46,026 bases of DNA from Verrucomicrobiaceae bacterium (GCA_016795465.1 JAEUHK010000063.1:1-46026); one strand, 5' to 3'; shown: positions 33,950-41,634, numbered from the stretch's first letter. Made by a program: numbers and translations. The notes: generated by a model not told the origin, from the sequence alone.

Positions 33950-34325
33950 GCCGGTTCTGCACCCCAAACGCCGCGTGAGCGCCTAAAAAGCCGCCGAGCG
34001 TGTCCGCGAGCCAGTCCCACACATCGCCGCCGCTGCGGCCGGGGACGTGGAGTTGATGCCACTCGTCCAAAACGCCGACGAAGGAGCAAAACAGCACCGT
34101 GAGCACGATGGCCGTCGTGCGGCCTTGGGCGAGACCGGCGAGCCGCAAACCTAGCAGAAAGCACATGCCGCCAAGCGTGAAGTAGGTGGCGTGCTCGACT
34201 TTATCGATGCCCGGAAAGCCTCCGGGTAGTGCCGTGCTAGGTTGAGCGGAAAGCCAATACAACACACCGCCCCACACGAGAACCGCGAGACGCCAGAACA
34301 GGGGCTTGGAGAGAGGAGAAAGCAT
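33915..34325 (-). CDS. VanZ-like family membrane protein
   Basis: 136 residues from ATG 34325 (MLSPLSKPLFWRLAVLVWGGVLYWLSAQP). Four hydrophobic segments and the VanZ-like pattern: short first helix ending in LSAQP, then GIDKVEHATYFTLGGMCFLLGL, IVLTVLFCSFVGVLDEWHQLHVPGRSGGDVWDWLADTLGGFLGA (the D-E-x-x-Q...PGR...D...D-x-x-G signature). Membrane protein of unknown role; VanZ itself affects teicoplanin susceptibility. The upstream open frame to 34565 is the hairpin-repeat element, not coding. The 3' end overlaps nuoH by 35 bases tail to tail. Confidence 0.85.
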   Translation of the reverse strand: MLSPLSKPLFWRLAVLVWGGVLYWLSAQPSTALPGGFPGIDKVEHATYFTLGGMCFLLGLRLAGLAQGRTTAIVLTVLFCSFVGVLDEWHQLHVPGRSGGDVWDWLADTLGGFLGAHAAFGVQNRLTSASTKGSGR

Positions 34326-34433
34326 CGAGAGAGGTAAAGCGGGCGAGCGATGAAAGGTCAAGTGGTCACTCGGGGCCAATGACACTTCAGCCGTAACGAT
34401 GAAGTTGAAGTATCCAAAGATCGCGGCAGCGTT

Positions 34434-34590
34434 TTGGAACCGGAGCGCAGCGGAGATAGACAGCCGCAGGCTGCCCGGAGGGTGAGCGAAGCGAATCAAT
34501 GCTCCAGCCCTCTGGAGCTTTCCGCGGGCCGAGAGACGCTCGAAAGCGCCGGAGGGCCGGCGCACTCCAGGACGCTGCCGCGAGCCTTCA
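34434..34590. repeat. Non-coding element with three consecutive hairpins
   Basis: Within the 393-base gene-free gap 34326-34718. It holds at least three perfect small stem-loops in a row: CAGCC-GCA-GGCTG near 34462, CTCCAG-CCCT-CTGGAG near 34501 and GCGCCGG-AGGG-CCGGCGC near 34546, plus repeated GGAG/CTCC and GAAGCG-type words. Composition is very GC-rich and unlike coding sequence. It resembles a dispersed verrucomicrobial intergenic repeat. The rest of the gap (34591-34718) shows a weak ATACGA...TCGTAT inverted repeat and nothing else. Confidence 0.55.
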
Positions 34591-34718
34591 CCTGCTTTGT
34601 CAGGCGCAGGATTGACTCGTCTGCATGATCACTCAGCTGAGGAAGGGAGAACGCGTTCTGTTGCGTCACAGCACGTCGTTTTCAATACGACATCATTTTC
34701 ATCGTATGTCCGCCCCAA

Positions 34719-35033
34719 TCACTCCGGCAGCTTGTCGAAATGAAACTGGCAGCAGCCGAGATCGAGGGTCTTGGCGTTGTTGGAGAGTTTTTCGCGGAAG
34801 GTGGTGGCGAGGGCGTAGATGCGTTGCTGGCCTTGCTTCTCGACTTCGAGCAGACCGGCCTCCTTCAGCACGCGGAGGTGCTTGGAGACGTTGTAGGGCG
34901 TGACGCGGAGGGCTTCACACAGCTCCGTCACGGGCTTGGCCCCGGCGATGAGCTGACGCACGAGACGCAGCCGGGTCGGCTCGCCCAGCGCACGCATGGC
35001 GCTGAGGCAGTCGAAGGTTTTGCGGGCGGGCAT
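34719..35033 (-). CDS. ArsR family transcriptional regulator
   Basis: 104-residue winged-helix repressor of the ArsR/SmtB type. MRALGEPTRLRLVRQL is the family start helix; the helix-turn-helix spans about 35-60 (PVTELCEALRVTPYNVSKHLRVLKEAGLLEVEKQGQQRIYAL includes helix and wing). The C-terminal end holds a Cys pair, Cys94-Cys95, in DLGCCQFHFD, a candidate metal- or thiol-sensing site; Cys39 in helix 3 is the other Cys. Start 35033 (MPARKTFDCLSAMRALG). It is divergent from the COG0523 GTPase, with an 11-4-11 palindrome between them that is a likely operator. Confidence 0.9.
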   Translation of the reverse strand: MPARKTFDCLSAMRALGEPTRLRLVRQLIAGAKPVTELCEALRVTPYNVSKHLRVLKEAGLLEVEKQGQQRIYALATTFREKLSNNAKTLDLGCCQFHFDKLPE

Positions 35034-35087
35034 GGCTCGGAAATACAGCGCGGAGGATTTTTCTGCAAGATGCGTGCTTGGCGCTTG

Positions 35088-35113
35088 TTTATTTGCCACA
35101 TCTGGCAAATAAA
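35088..35113. promoter_or_regulatory. 11-4-11 palindrome, probable ArsR-family operator
   Basis: Perfect arms TTTATTTGCCA (35088-35098) and TGGCAAATAAA (35103-35113) separated by CATC, in the 88-base spacer between the divergent ArsR regulator and COG0523 genes. The 26-bp size fits ArsR/SmtB operators. It ends 8 bases before the GTPase ATG, so binding would also cover its start region. Confidence 0.65.
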
Positions 35114-35121
35114 AACAGCCC

Positions 35122-36234
35122 ATGTCCCAACGCGCACGCTACATCATGATCGGAGGCTTCCTCGGAGCCGGCAAAACGACCACCGTCGGCCGGTTGGCTC
35201 GGCATTTGAGCGATCAGGGGTTGAAGGTCGGCCTCATCACGAATGACCAGGCGGGCGGCCTTGTGGATACCAAGCTGCTGCGTGGTCAGGGCTACGCGAC
35301 GGAGGAAATCGCCGGTGGGTGCTTCTGCTGCCGCTTCAACACGCTCGTCGATGCCGCGAGCAAGCTCACGAATGCCTCGAAGCCAGATGTCTTCATCGCG
35401 GAGCCGGTCGGAAGCTGCACGGACCTTGTCGCGACGGTGACGTATCCGCTGCGCCGCATGTATGGCGATGCCTTCACCATCGCGCCGCTAGCCGTACTGG
35501 TCGATCCGGTGCGGGCACGGCGTGTCTTCGGACTCGATGACGGCGGCACGTTCTCGTCCAAAGTGGCCTACATCTTCAAAAAGCAGCTCGAAGAGGCCGA
35601 TGTGATCGTCATCAGCAAAAGCGATCTGATCGACGAAACACAGCGCGAGCAACTGCGGGCTGTCTTGGCGAAGGAATTCCAGCTGGCCAAGATCGTGACG
35701 GCCTCACCACGGCAGGAAACCGGCCTCGACGAGCTTTTCAGCACGCTTATGAGCGGCGAACAGGCGCGGCGCAATCCGATGGCGGTCGATTACGAAGTCT
35801 ATGCCGAGGGCGAGGCCTTGCTCGGCTGGCTGAACGCCACCGTGTCGCTCCAATCAGACGATGAGTTCGATGCGAACGTCTTCCTCAAAAAGCTCGCCAC
35901 GAATGTGCAGGGCCGATTGCAGGTCGCGGGAGCGGAGATCGCGCATTTCAAGATGACCTTCAGTCCGGATGACGGCATCGCGGGCGAACTAGCGAGCATC
36001 AATCTCGTGCGCAGCGACTACATCGCCGAACTTGGCATGGAACTCGACGAACCGACCACCGGCGGCCAGTTGATCATCAATCTGCGTGCTGAGGCCGATC
36101 CCGCCTCGCTGATGGATTCCGTCAAAGCAGCCCTCGATCAGGTCAAAACCAGTTTCTTCGGCCTGCAGGCCACTTTGGAGCACGAAGAGCACTTCCGCCC
36201 CGGCAAGCCGGTGCCGACGCACCGGGATGGATGA
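35122..36234 (+). CDS. COG0523 / CobW-family GTPase, putative metallochaperone
   Basis: 370 residues. P-loop GGFLGAGKTT (11-20), switch NDQAGGLVDT, metal-binding Cys67-x-Cys69-Cys70 in GGCFCCR, Walker B-like VFIAEPVGSC, and SKSD as the guanine-specificity motif. The C-terminal CobW_C part follows (about 240-360). Such GTPases deliver Zn, Co, Fe or Ni to target proteins. GAFS-type histidine stretches are absent; only HEEHF near the end. Which metal is served cannot be told; the divergent ArsR regulator with a Cys pair and the shared palindrome suggest metal-responsive control. Confidence 0.92.
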   Translation: MSQRARYIMIGGFLGAGKTTTVGRLARHLSDQGLKVGLITNDQAGGLVDTKLLRGQGYATEEIAGGCFCCRFNTLVDAASKLTNASKPDVFIAEPVGSCTDLVATVTYPLRRMYGDAFTIAPLAVLVDPVRARRVFGLDDGGTFSSKVAYIFKKQLEEADVIVISKSDLIDETQREQLRAVLAKEFQLAKIVTASPRQETGLDELFSTLMSGEQARRNPMAVDYEVYAEGEALLGWLNATVSLQSDDEFDANVFLKKLATNVQGRLQVAGAEIAHFKMTFSPDDGIAGELASINLVRSDYIAELGMELDEPTTGGQLIINLRAEADPASLMDSVKAALDQVKTSFFGLQATLEHEEHFRPGKPVPTHRDG

Positions 36235-36241
36235 GACCACT

Positions 36242-36595
36242 TCACTTTTGTGAGCGGATCAGGCGCTGAATTTCGTCGTGATTGCCGATAAAGAAGAAAA
36301 CCAGCTCCGGTGGTGTGGCGATAAACACAAAGGCGAGCCTCTCATCCAATCCGACACGACACTCGAAGAGCGATTTCGTGAGCCTGCGGATGCCAATGCC
36401 GGAATGCAGATGCGGCCTTCCCCAGGTAGCGACGACGGCATTCATTGCCGCACCAATGATCTTGCGTTCTGCCTTGGATCGGGCGCGGAGCTGCTCAAGC
36501 AGGTCGTCAGTGACTTTAACGCTTAACGAGGGCTTCGAGGTCGCCGGTGAATTCGCGGAGCTTTCCTGCCCGCCTTTGTTTCCCGATTTTTTCAT
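36242..36595 (-). CDS. RelE-like toxin with disordered N-terminal extension
   Basis: 117 residues from ATG 36595. The first ~40 residues are low-complexity (MKKSGNKGGQESSANSPATSKPS). The folded part (KVTDDLLEQLRARSKAERKIIGAAMNAVVATWGRPHLHSGIGIRRLTKSLFECRVGLDERLAFVFIATPPELVFFFIGNHDEIQRLIR) has the alpha-alpha-beta-beta-beta plan and the ECRVG-x-x-x-RL..F pattern of RelE/YafQ-type mRNA interferases. Its 5' end overlaps the antitoxin gene by 80 bases, an unusually long overlap. A later start would remove much of the extension. Confidence 0.7.
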   Translation of the reverse strand: MKKSGNKGGQESSANSPATSKPSLSVKVTDDLLEQLRARSKAERKIIGAAMNAVVATWGRPHLHSGIGIRRLTKSLFECRVGLDERLAFVFIATPPELVFFFIGNHDEIQRLIRSQK

Positions 36596-36800
36596 GCGTA
36601 TTCCTTTCGAGAGCCTCCAGCTCCTGTGTGGTGACTCCGTACTCGCGCGAAGCATAGTCCATGGATTCCACCGTCACCGGGCGCAGTGCGATGATGCGTC
36701 CATCGAGGACGATGCCGATGTCATCGCCCCGGAGGGATCGTCTCAGCAAGGCCGAAAGATTTGCCCGTGCGCTGGTGGGTGTCAGGGTGATCATGCTCAT
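36516..36800 (-). CDS. Phd/YefM-type antitoxin
   Basis: 94 residues from ATG 36800 (MSMITLTPTSARANLSALL); a second ATG at 36794 gives MITLTPTSARANLSALLRRSLRG, the classic Phd/YefM N-terminus. The DNA-binding part contains DDIGIVLDGRIIALRPVT; the C-terminal half (EYGVTTQELEALERNTHEKIGKQRRAGKLREF) would bind the toxin. It precedes the toxin gene and overlaps it by 80 bases, so the two are coupled and share coding DNA in two frames. Probably autoregulates through its N-terminal domain. Confidence 0.8.
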   Translation of the reverse strand: MSMITLTPTSARANLSALLRRSLRGDDIGIVLDGRIIALRPVTVESMDYASREYGVTTQELEALERNTHEKIGKQRRAGKLREFTGDLEALVKR

Positions 36801-36864
36801 GACAGAAAATGACGCATCCACGACGGATATGCGAGCAGGATTTCCGCCTTTCATTCCCGCTACG

Positions 36865-36919
36865 GCTCTTCCGGCTGCCCGGCGGAATCTTGACACCGTG
36901 CCGCTCCTCCCGGAAGAGC
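36865..36919 (+). promoter_or_regulatory. Leader hairpin covering the bestrophin-gene ribosome binding site
   Basis: GCTCTTCCGG (36865-36874) and CCGGAAGAGC (36910-36919) are perfect 10-base arms. The right arm contains GGAAGAG, the likely Shine-Dalgarno sequence, 10 bases before the ATG at 36929. Pairing would hide it. A smaller GCGG/CCGC pair lies inside the 35-base loop. Confidence 0.45.
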
Positions 36920-36928
36920 AGGCACTTC

Positions 36929-37804
36929 ATGATCACCTACAACCCCAAGGACTGGTGGAAGCTCATCTTCGCCTTTCACCGCAGCGATTCGTTTCGCGTG
37001 CTGCTGCCCGGCATGATCGCCGTGGCGGCTTACACGGGCCTGGTGGCATGGATTGAGAATGATTTCCTGCACGTCAGCTTCAAAAACTCCACGCTGGTGC
37101 ACTCGCTCGTAGGTTTTGTGCTTTCGATGATGCTCATCTTCCGCACGAACACGGCTTACGAACGCTGGTGGGAAGGTCGCAAGCTCTGGGGCAGCTTCGT
37201 CAACAACTCGCGGAACCTCGCCCTGAAGCTCAACGCCTTCCTCCCGGCCGATGCGCAAGCCGAGCGAGACCTCTTCCGCACGTTGATCCACAACTTCATC
37301 CACGCCGCCAAAGAGCACCTGCGTGACGGGGTGAAGGCGCACAAGCTCCCTGCCGCTGGTTCTTACGATGCCGCCTACTACGGGAAGGCATCGCACGTGC
37401 CGAACCAGATCTTGAAGGCCCTCTTTGTCGAAGTCACCCGCTTGCAGCGCTCCGGCGTGATCTCCGGCGAGCAGCTCATCGTGCTCAATGCCGAGCTGCA
37501 ATCCTTCGCTGACAATCTCGGCGCCTGCGAGCGCATCAAGAAGACGCCCATCCCTTACGCCTACAGCCTCTTCCTGAAGAAAATCATCTTCATCTATGTC
37601 TTCACGATGCCGGTGGGCTTCGTGCTCGATTACGGCTACTGGGCGGTGCCGGTCGTGACCTTTGTGTTCTATGCCTTTGCCTCCATCGAAGTCATCGCCG
37701 AGGAGATCGAAGACCCGTTTGGCCGCGAGGCGAACGATCTGCCCACCGATTCCATCAGCGACACCATCCGCGCCAACCTGACCGAAATCCTCTCCCAACC
37801 ATGA
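36929..37804 (+). CDS. Bestrophin-like family channel protein
   Basis: 291 residues from ATG 36929 (MITYNPKDWWKLIFAFHRSDSFRVL). Hallmarks of the bacterial bestrophin/UPF0187 family: the LVGFVLSMMLIFRTNTAYERWWEGRKLWGSFVNNSRNLA block after TM2, a long cytoplasmic helical middle, IPYAYSLFLKKIIFIYVFTMPVGFVLDYGYW, and the acidic EVIAEEIEDPFGREANDLPTDSI cluster. About four hydrophobic segments; pentameric ion channel in the inner membrane (ion selectivity varies). It overlaps the next gene by ATGA. The longer frame from 36809 lacks a better start. Confidence 0.92.
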   Translation: MITYNPKDWWKLIFAFHRSDSFRVLLPGMIAVAAYTGLVAWIENDFLHVSFKNSTLVHSLVGFVLSMMLIFRTNTAYERWWEGRKLWGSFVNNSRNLALKLNAFLPADAQAERDLFRTLIHNFIHAAKEHLRDGVKAHKLPAAGSYDAAYYGKASHVPNQILKALFVEVTRLQRSGVISGEQLIVLNAELQSFADNLGACERIKKTPIPYAYSLFLKKIIFIYVFTMPVGFVLDYGYWAVPVVTFVFYAFASIEVIAEEIEDPFGREANDLPTDSISDTIRANLTEILSQP

Positions 37805-38853
37805 AAGCCCTCCACCGCCTCCCGCTGCTCTTGCTGGCCCTTTTTCCCTCGCTCACGATGGCCGAGGACGGCAAACGCTTTGAGCTCACGGCTCGTGCCA
37901 GCGAGATCGATCCTCGCGCGAAACCGCATCCGGAGATCGACTTCGTTTTTGAGTCCAAAGGCAAGCCCGCGGACGTGCAGCATGCCAGCGTGGACACCCG
38001 CGTGAAGGCGAAGGGCAAGCTCGTCATCTGGCTCATGGGCCACAGCGCCGGTCTTTTCGAGCGTGTGAACCGTTTCGGCCTCCACGCCATCCGCGTGCAC
38101 TACGCGAACGGCTGGTTTGGCAAGTTTGGCAATCAATCACCCGGCGCCGATGGCCAGCAAAATGGCCACATCCGCCTCGAAGCCGCCACCGGCGAGGACT
38201 TCAGCCCGCTCGTCGAGATTCCGAAGCCCGATGGCATGATGGAGCGCTCGTTTCAGTTCGTGAAGTGGCTCTCGAAAAACAATCCCGAGGGCAAGTGGGA
38301 GCAATTCATCGCCGCGGATGGCAAAGGCATCGATTGGAGCAAGGTCATCATCTCCGGCAGCTCGCACGGCAGCACCACCGCGGCCCGTTTTGCGAAGCAT
38401 CAGGCCGTGGACCGCGTCGTGATGTTCTGCGGTCCGCGTGATCAATACGAAACCTGGCAGTCGCTGCCCTCCGCGACGCCGGCGAACCGCTTCTTCGGCT
38501 TCTCGCATGTGCTCGATGGCGGCTGGAGCGGTGATCATTACTGCCGCTCGTGGGAGCTGCTCGGCCTGCATGCCTTTGGTCCCATCGTGAATGTCGATCA
38601 GGTGAAGCCGCCGTATCAAAACACGCGCCGCCTCATCACCGATGCGGATGTGAAGGGCGATGACAAGCGTGCGCACTCCTGTGTGGTGCCCGGCGGTGCC
38701 TCGCCGAAAGCCGCGGATGGCAGCTACCTGCACGAGGCGGTGTGGGAGTATCTCTTCACGCAGCCTGTCGATCAAACCGGCCCCGCCGTGCCGCAGGACG
38801 CGGATTGCGATAAAAACCTCGCGCCCGCGCCGCCGAAGCCGAAGAAGAAGTGA
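37801..38853 (+). CDS. Secreted alpha/beta-hydrolase family protein
   Basis: 350 residues. Signal peptide MKALHRLPLLLLALFPSLTMA. The fold is an alpha/beta hydrolase: LVIWLMGHSAG early, nucleophile Ser188 in SGSSHGSTTAA, and MFCGPRDQYETW and HSCVVPGG as candidate acid/His regions. The tail is Pro/Lys rich (PAPPKPKKK). Coupled to the bestrophin gene by ATGA upstream and to the MBL-fold gene by GTGA downstream. It resembles a group of uncharacterised hydrolases seen in Planctomycetes and Verrucomicrobia; substrate unknown. Confidence 0.78.
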   Translation: MKALHRLPLLLLALFPSLTMAEDGKRFELTARASEIDPRAKPHPEIDFVFESKGKPADVQHASVDTRVKAKGKLVIWLMGHSAGLFERVNRFGLHAIRVHYANGWFGKFGNQSPGADGQQNGHIRLEAATGEDFSPLVEIPKPDGMMERSFQFVKWLSKNNPEGKWEQFIAADGKGIDWSKVIISGSSHGSTTAARFAKHQAVDRVVMFCGPRDQYETWQSLPSATPANRFFGFSHVLDGGWSGDHYCRSWELLGLHAFGPIVNVDQVKPPYQNTRRLITDADVKGDDKRAHSCVVPGGASPKAADGSYLHEAVWEYLFTQPVDQTGPAVPQDADCDKNLAPAPPKPKKK

Positions 38854-39767
38854 CCTCCATGCGCATCACCACCCTCGATCTCCGCTTCTGCGGCACGCCT
38901 GGCCTCATCGCCTCCTACCTCGTCGAGAGCGCCGGCGAGCTCGCGCTCATCGAAACCGGCCCCGGCTCCACTTTGCCCGTGTTGCGTGAGGCTCTGCGTG
39001 CGCATGGCGTGGATGAAAAAGCCATCGCGAAGGTCTTCGTCACCCACATTCACCTCGATCACGCTGGTGCTGCGGGCTGGTTCGCGCAAAATGGAGCCAC
39101 CATCTACTGCCATCCGCATGCGGCGAGGCATTTGATTGATCCATCGAAGCTCATGAGCAGCGCCCGCATGGTTTATGGCGATCAGATGGACACGCTCTGG
39201 GGCGAGATGCTGCCGGCTCCGGCGGACAAAGTCATCGCGCTTCAGGATGGCGAGAGCGTCGCGCATGGTGACATCCGCTTCACCGCGTGGGACACGCCGG
39301 GGCATGCCCGCCATCATCATGCCTTCATCGTCGGGGACATCTGCTTCACGGGTGACACCGCCGGGCTTCGCCTCGAAGGAACAAATTATCTCAGCGTCAC
39401 CGCCGCGCCGCCGCAGTTCGATCCCGATGCGTATCGTGTGTCCGTGGACCGCTTGCTCGCGGCGCATTTCAAGACGCTCTACCTCACGCACTTTGGCCCC
39501 GTGCACGATGTGACTGCTCATTTGCAGGCTTACCGTGAACGCATCGCTGAAGTGCATGCCCGCGTGGACGCGTGGGTGGCCGCGGGCTGGAGCGAGGAGC
39601 AGATCCGTCAGCATTACCGCGAGGCGGAGCATGCCATCGCGATGCGTGACGGGCTCACCGCGGAGCAGTGGCAGAAGTGCGAGGACTCGAACAGCACCGC
39701 TATGTGCGCCGATGGCGTGCGGCTCTGCTGCGCCAAAGCACGAGAAGCACGAGCGCTGGCAGCGTGA
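38850..39767 (+). CDS. Metallo-beta-lactamase-fold hydrolase
   Basis: 305 residues from the GTG at 38850, which overlaps the preceding stop (GTGA); the ATG at 38859 is the alternative. Zinc-binding signature THIHLDHAG (His66, His68, Asp70, His71); further ligands in DTPGHARHHH, FTGDTAGL and LTHFGPVHD, so the binuclear site looks complete and glyoxalase II-like. The last ~70 residues are helical with a C-terminal Cys/Ala-rich end that overlaps the convergent gene by 68 bases. Third gene of the coupled bestrophin-hydrolase-MBL operon. Substrate unknown. Confidence 0.88.
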   Translation: MTSMRITTLDLRFCGTPGLIASYLVESAGELALIETGPGSTLPVLREALRAHGVDEKAIAKVFVTHIHLDHAGAAGWFAQNGATIYCHPHAARHLIDPSKLMSSARMVYGDQMDTLWGEMLPAPADKVIALQDGESVAHGDIRFTAWDTPGHARHHHAFIVGDICFTGDTAGLRLEGTNYLSVTAAPPQFDPDAYRVSVDRLLAAHFKTLYLTHFGPVHDVTAHLQAYRERIAEVHARVDAWVAAGWSEEQIRQHYREAEHAIAMRDGLTAEQWQKCEDSNSTAMCADGVRLCCAKAREARALAA

Positions 39768-40410
39768 GCCACCACCACGGATTCAGCGATGTGCTCTCAG
39801 CGGGCTTCATGGCCTGCTCGCGTGCCTTTTTCTCCGCCTCCTGCACAAACGGATCTTCGGCGAAACCCGTGTCATAGGTGTACTCCGGCTCTTGAAAGCT
39901 GAACGGCACTTCGAGCACCTCGCCGTTCTGATGAAACATGCCGCGGATCGTTTGCAGCGTGCCTGTCTGCTCGAAGAACTCAAACGCGATCCAGAAGTCC
40001 TCCAGCAGCATTTCCACCGGCAGCGTGAAGGTCACATCCACATACCGCGCCGCATACTCCATCTCCGGCATCGGCGGCGTCGCGGCCGCGTTGGGCCACA
40101 GGTAGTCATAGCGCACTTTCGAGCCCCACGCGGAAGGTTTTTGGTTCACCTCCAGTTTCACATGCTGGTTCAAGTAATCCGTCAGCGCCGGCTCTGCCGC
40201 CTTCAGCTCATCAAAAGCCAGCTTCCCATCGCCGTCCGCATCCACCGCGACCATCTTCGTCACGGTGAGCAGATTAAATGTGAACCTCGCCTCCAGCTCA
40301 TGCGGCGCCGGTTTCACCGTCATCTCGCTTTGATCCGCGGGATGAGCCTCAATGCTTGGCGACGCCGCGAGCAGGGCGATGGCCATCAGGAGTATCGCGA
40401 TGCGTTTCAT
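39700..40410 (-). CDS. Exported EF-hand protein with C-terminal membrane anchor
   Basis: 236 residues from ATG 40410. Signal peptide MKRIAILLMAIALLAASPSIEA followed by HPADQSEMTVKPAPHELEARFTF, a pattern like the extracytoplasmic part of HupE/UreJ-related proteins. A single EF-hand loop spans residues 57-68 (DADGDGKLAFDE) with Asp57, Asp59, Asp61 and Glu68. Near the C-terminus NPWWWLTLPALVLLVLWRSRAARHRR is one membrane segment with a basic end. It overlaps the upstream ligase gene by ATGA and the convergent MBL gene by 68 bases. Function unknown; Ca binding is likely. Confidence 0.75.
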   Translation of the reverse strand: MKRIAILLMAIALLAASPSIEAHPADQSEMTVKPAPHELEARFTFNLLTVTKMVAVDADGDGKLAFDELKAAEPALTDYLNQHVKLEVNQKPSAWGSKVRYDYLWPNAAATPPMPEMEYAARYVDVTFTLPVEMLLEDFWIAFEFFEQTGTLQTIRGMFHQNGEVLEVPFSFQEPEYTYDTGFAEDPFVQEAEKKAREQAMKPAESTSLNPWWWLTLPALVLLVLWRSRAARHRRT

Positions 40411-41558
40411 GATGAACCGATCCATCTTCGGGGCACCTCCCACGGCGCGAGCGAGGCGCAGACTTTCGTTTTGAGGCTCACATCGATCGCCGCCTGCGGC
40501 AGCGGCACGCGGGCGACGATGTCCTGGCAGCGTTCGGGATCGCGACTGGCCGCGCCGAAGACCTCGACGCTGCTCAAACCGCCTGCGAGGCTGATTTTCG
40601 CCGCGATCTCATCGGGGCTGAGCTTGCGGCCTGCCACGTTGATGCCGCGACCGAGGCTCGATTGAAGCTTCAAACGGCCCTCATCGAGCGAAACGGCATC
40701 ACAGGTCAAAAAGCGGCCTTCGCCAAAAATCTCGCCTGGCAGCGTTTCATCGTAACCAAGGCCCACCGAGCTGCTTTCGACCATCAAACGACCTTCAGGC
40801 CCGATTTGAGCCTCGACGCCGGGCAGCAAGATGTCATCGCACGAGATCGCGCCGCACTCGCTGGTGCCGTAAAGATTGCGCAGATGCAGGCCGTGCTTCT
40901 CGCGAGCCATCGCGGCGAGCTCTGGCGTGAGTGGCGAGCCCGCGGAGAGGGCCAGCGAGACATTCTCAAAGCTCACCTGCCCCATCAGCCAGGCCTTCCA
41001 CATCGCCGGCACGCCGGGCAGGAAGGCGCGGGCATGAGGCCGCAGCGCATCCATCAGCGGCTGCGCAAAGGGTTGCGGCGCCCAGCAGAGCGGCACGCCA
41101 TGCAGCAGTGTCTGCAACACGGTCATCGTCAGACCATACGAATGAGCACAAGAGATCGCCGCCACCGCCACGCCGCGATGGTCGAGATCAAAGAACGCGT
41201 GCAGCCGGTCCACATCCGCCGCGATCTGCTCGAAGGTGAAAAACTGGCAGCGCCGCACGCCGGAGCCGCCCACCGTTTGCTTGATGAAGGCCGTGCCATC
41301 CGGCGGCGGCATCGCGGGCACACGCCGCGTGCGGTCTTTCTCCACCCATTGCACCGGCACGCCTTGCAGCAAGCCTGCCAGTGTGGCGCGGAGGATGTCC
41401 GGCGTGTCACCCTGCGCCACAAACACCTCCCCCTGCGGCCTCAAGGCACGCGCCTGTGAATCCAGCTCCGCAAAGGTCAGCGTAAAGTCCGGCGCATGCA
41501 CCGCCACGAGCGCCCCGCGCTCGCGTTGAATGCGTGTCCATCGTTCACCAAACATCAT
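40407..41558 (-). CDS. Truncated adenylate-forming (AMP-binding) enzyme
   Basis: 383 residues from ATG 41558 (MMFGERWTRIQRERGALVAVHAPD). It follows the acyl-CoA/aryl ligase plan: degenerate A3 loop FIKQTVGGSGVRR, AHSYGLTMTVLQTLLHGVPL, A5 motif YGTSECGAIS (230-239), A7 FLTCDAVSL (TGD changed to TCD) and A8 LGRGINVAGRKLSPDEI. The chain stops at APWEVPRRWIGSS, where the A10 segment with the catalytic Lys should follow, so adenylation may be impaired or completed by another protein. The frame is open far upstream (to 43250) only as a shadow of the ketosynthase. Divergent from vapBC and near the ketosynthase pair. Looks like the ligase of aryl-polyene-type clusters. Confidence 0.8.
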   Translation of the reverse strand: MMFGERWTRIQRERGALVAVHAPDFTLTFAELDSQARALRPQGEVFVAQGDTPDILRATLAGLLQGVPVQWVEKDRTRRVPAMPPPDGTAFIKQTVGGSGVRRCQFFTFEQIAADVDRLHAFFDLDHRGVAVAAISCAHSYGLTMTVLQTLLHGVPLCWAPQPFAQPLMDALRPHARAFLPGVPAMWKAWLMGQVSFENVSLALSAGSPLTPELAAMAREKHGLHLRNLYGTSECGAISCDDILLPGVEAQIGPEGRLMVESSSVGLGYDETLPGEIFGEGRFLTCDAVSLDEGRLKLQSSLGRGINVAGRKLSPDEIAAKISLAGGLSSVEVFGAASRDPERCQDIVARVPLPQAAIDVSLKTKVCASLAPWEVPRRWIGSS

Positions 41559-41634
41559 GCTTTGAATTGAGGCGGCGAGGGTAGAGATGGGAAGGGCAGT
41601 TGCCAGAGTTTTTGCCGTGTGGTAAAAACGGTGC

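Noticed and set aside
34326..34565. N-terminal extension of the VanZ-like frame
   Set aside because: Translates the hairpin-repeat element; no homology and no membrane or signal logic before MLSPLSKPLF.
34326..34718. tRNA or small RNA gene in the largest gene-free gap
   Set aside because: No cloverleaf, anticodon arm or T-loop sequence could be found; only short GC-rich hairpins.
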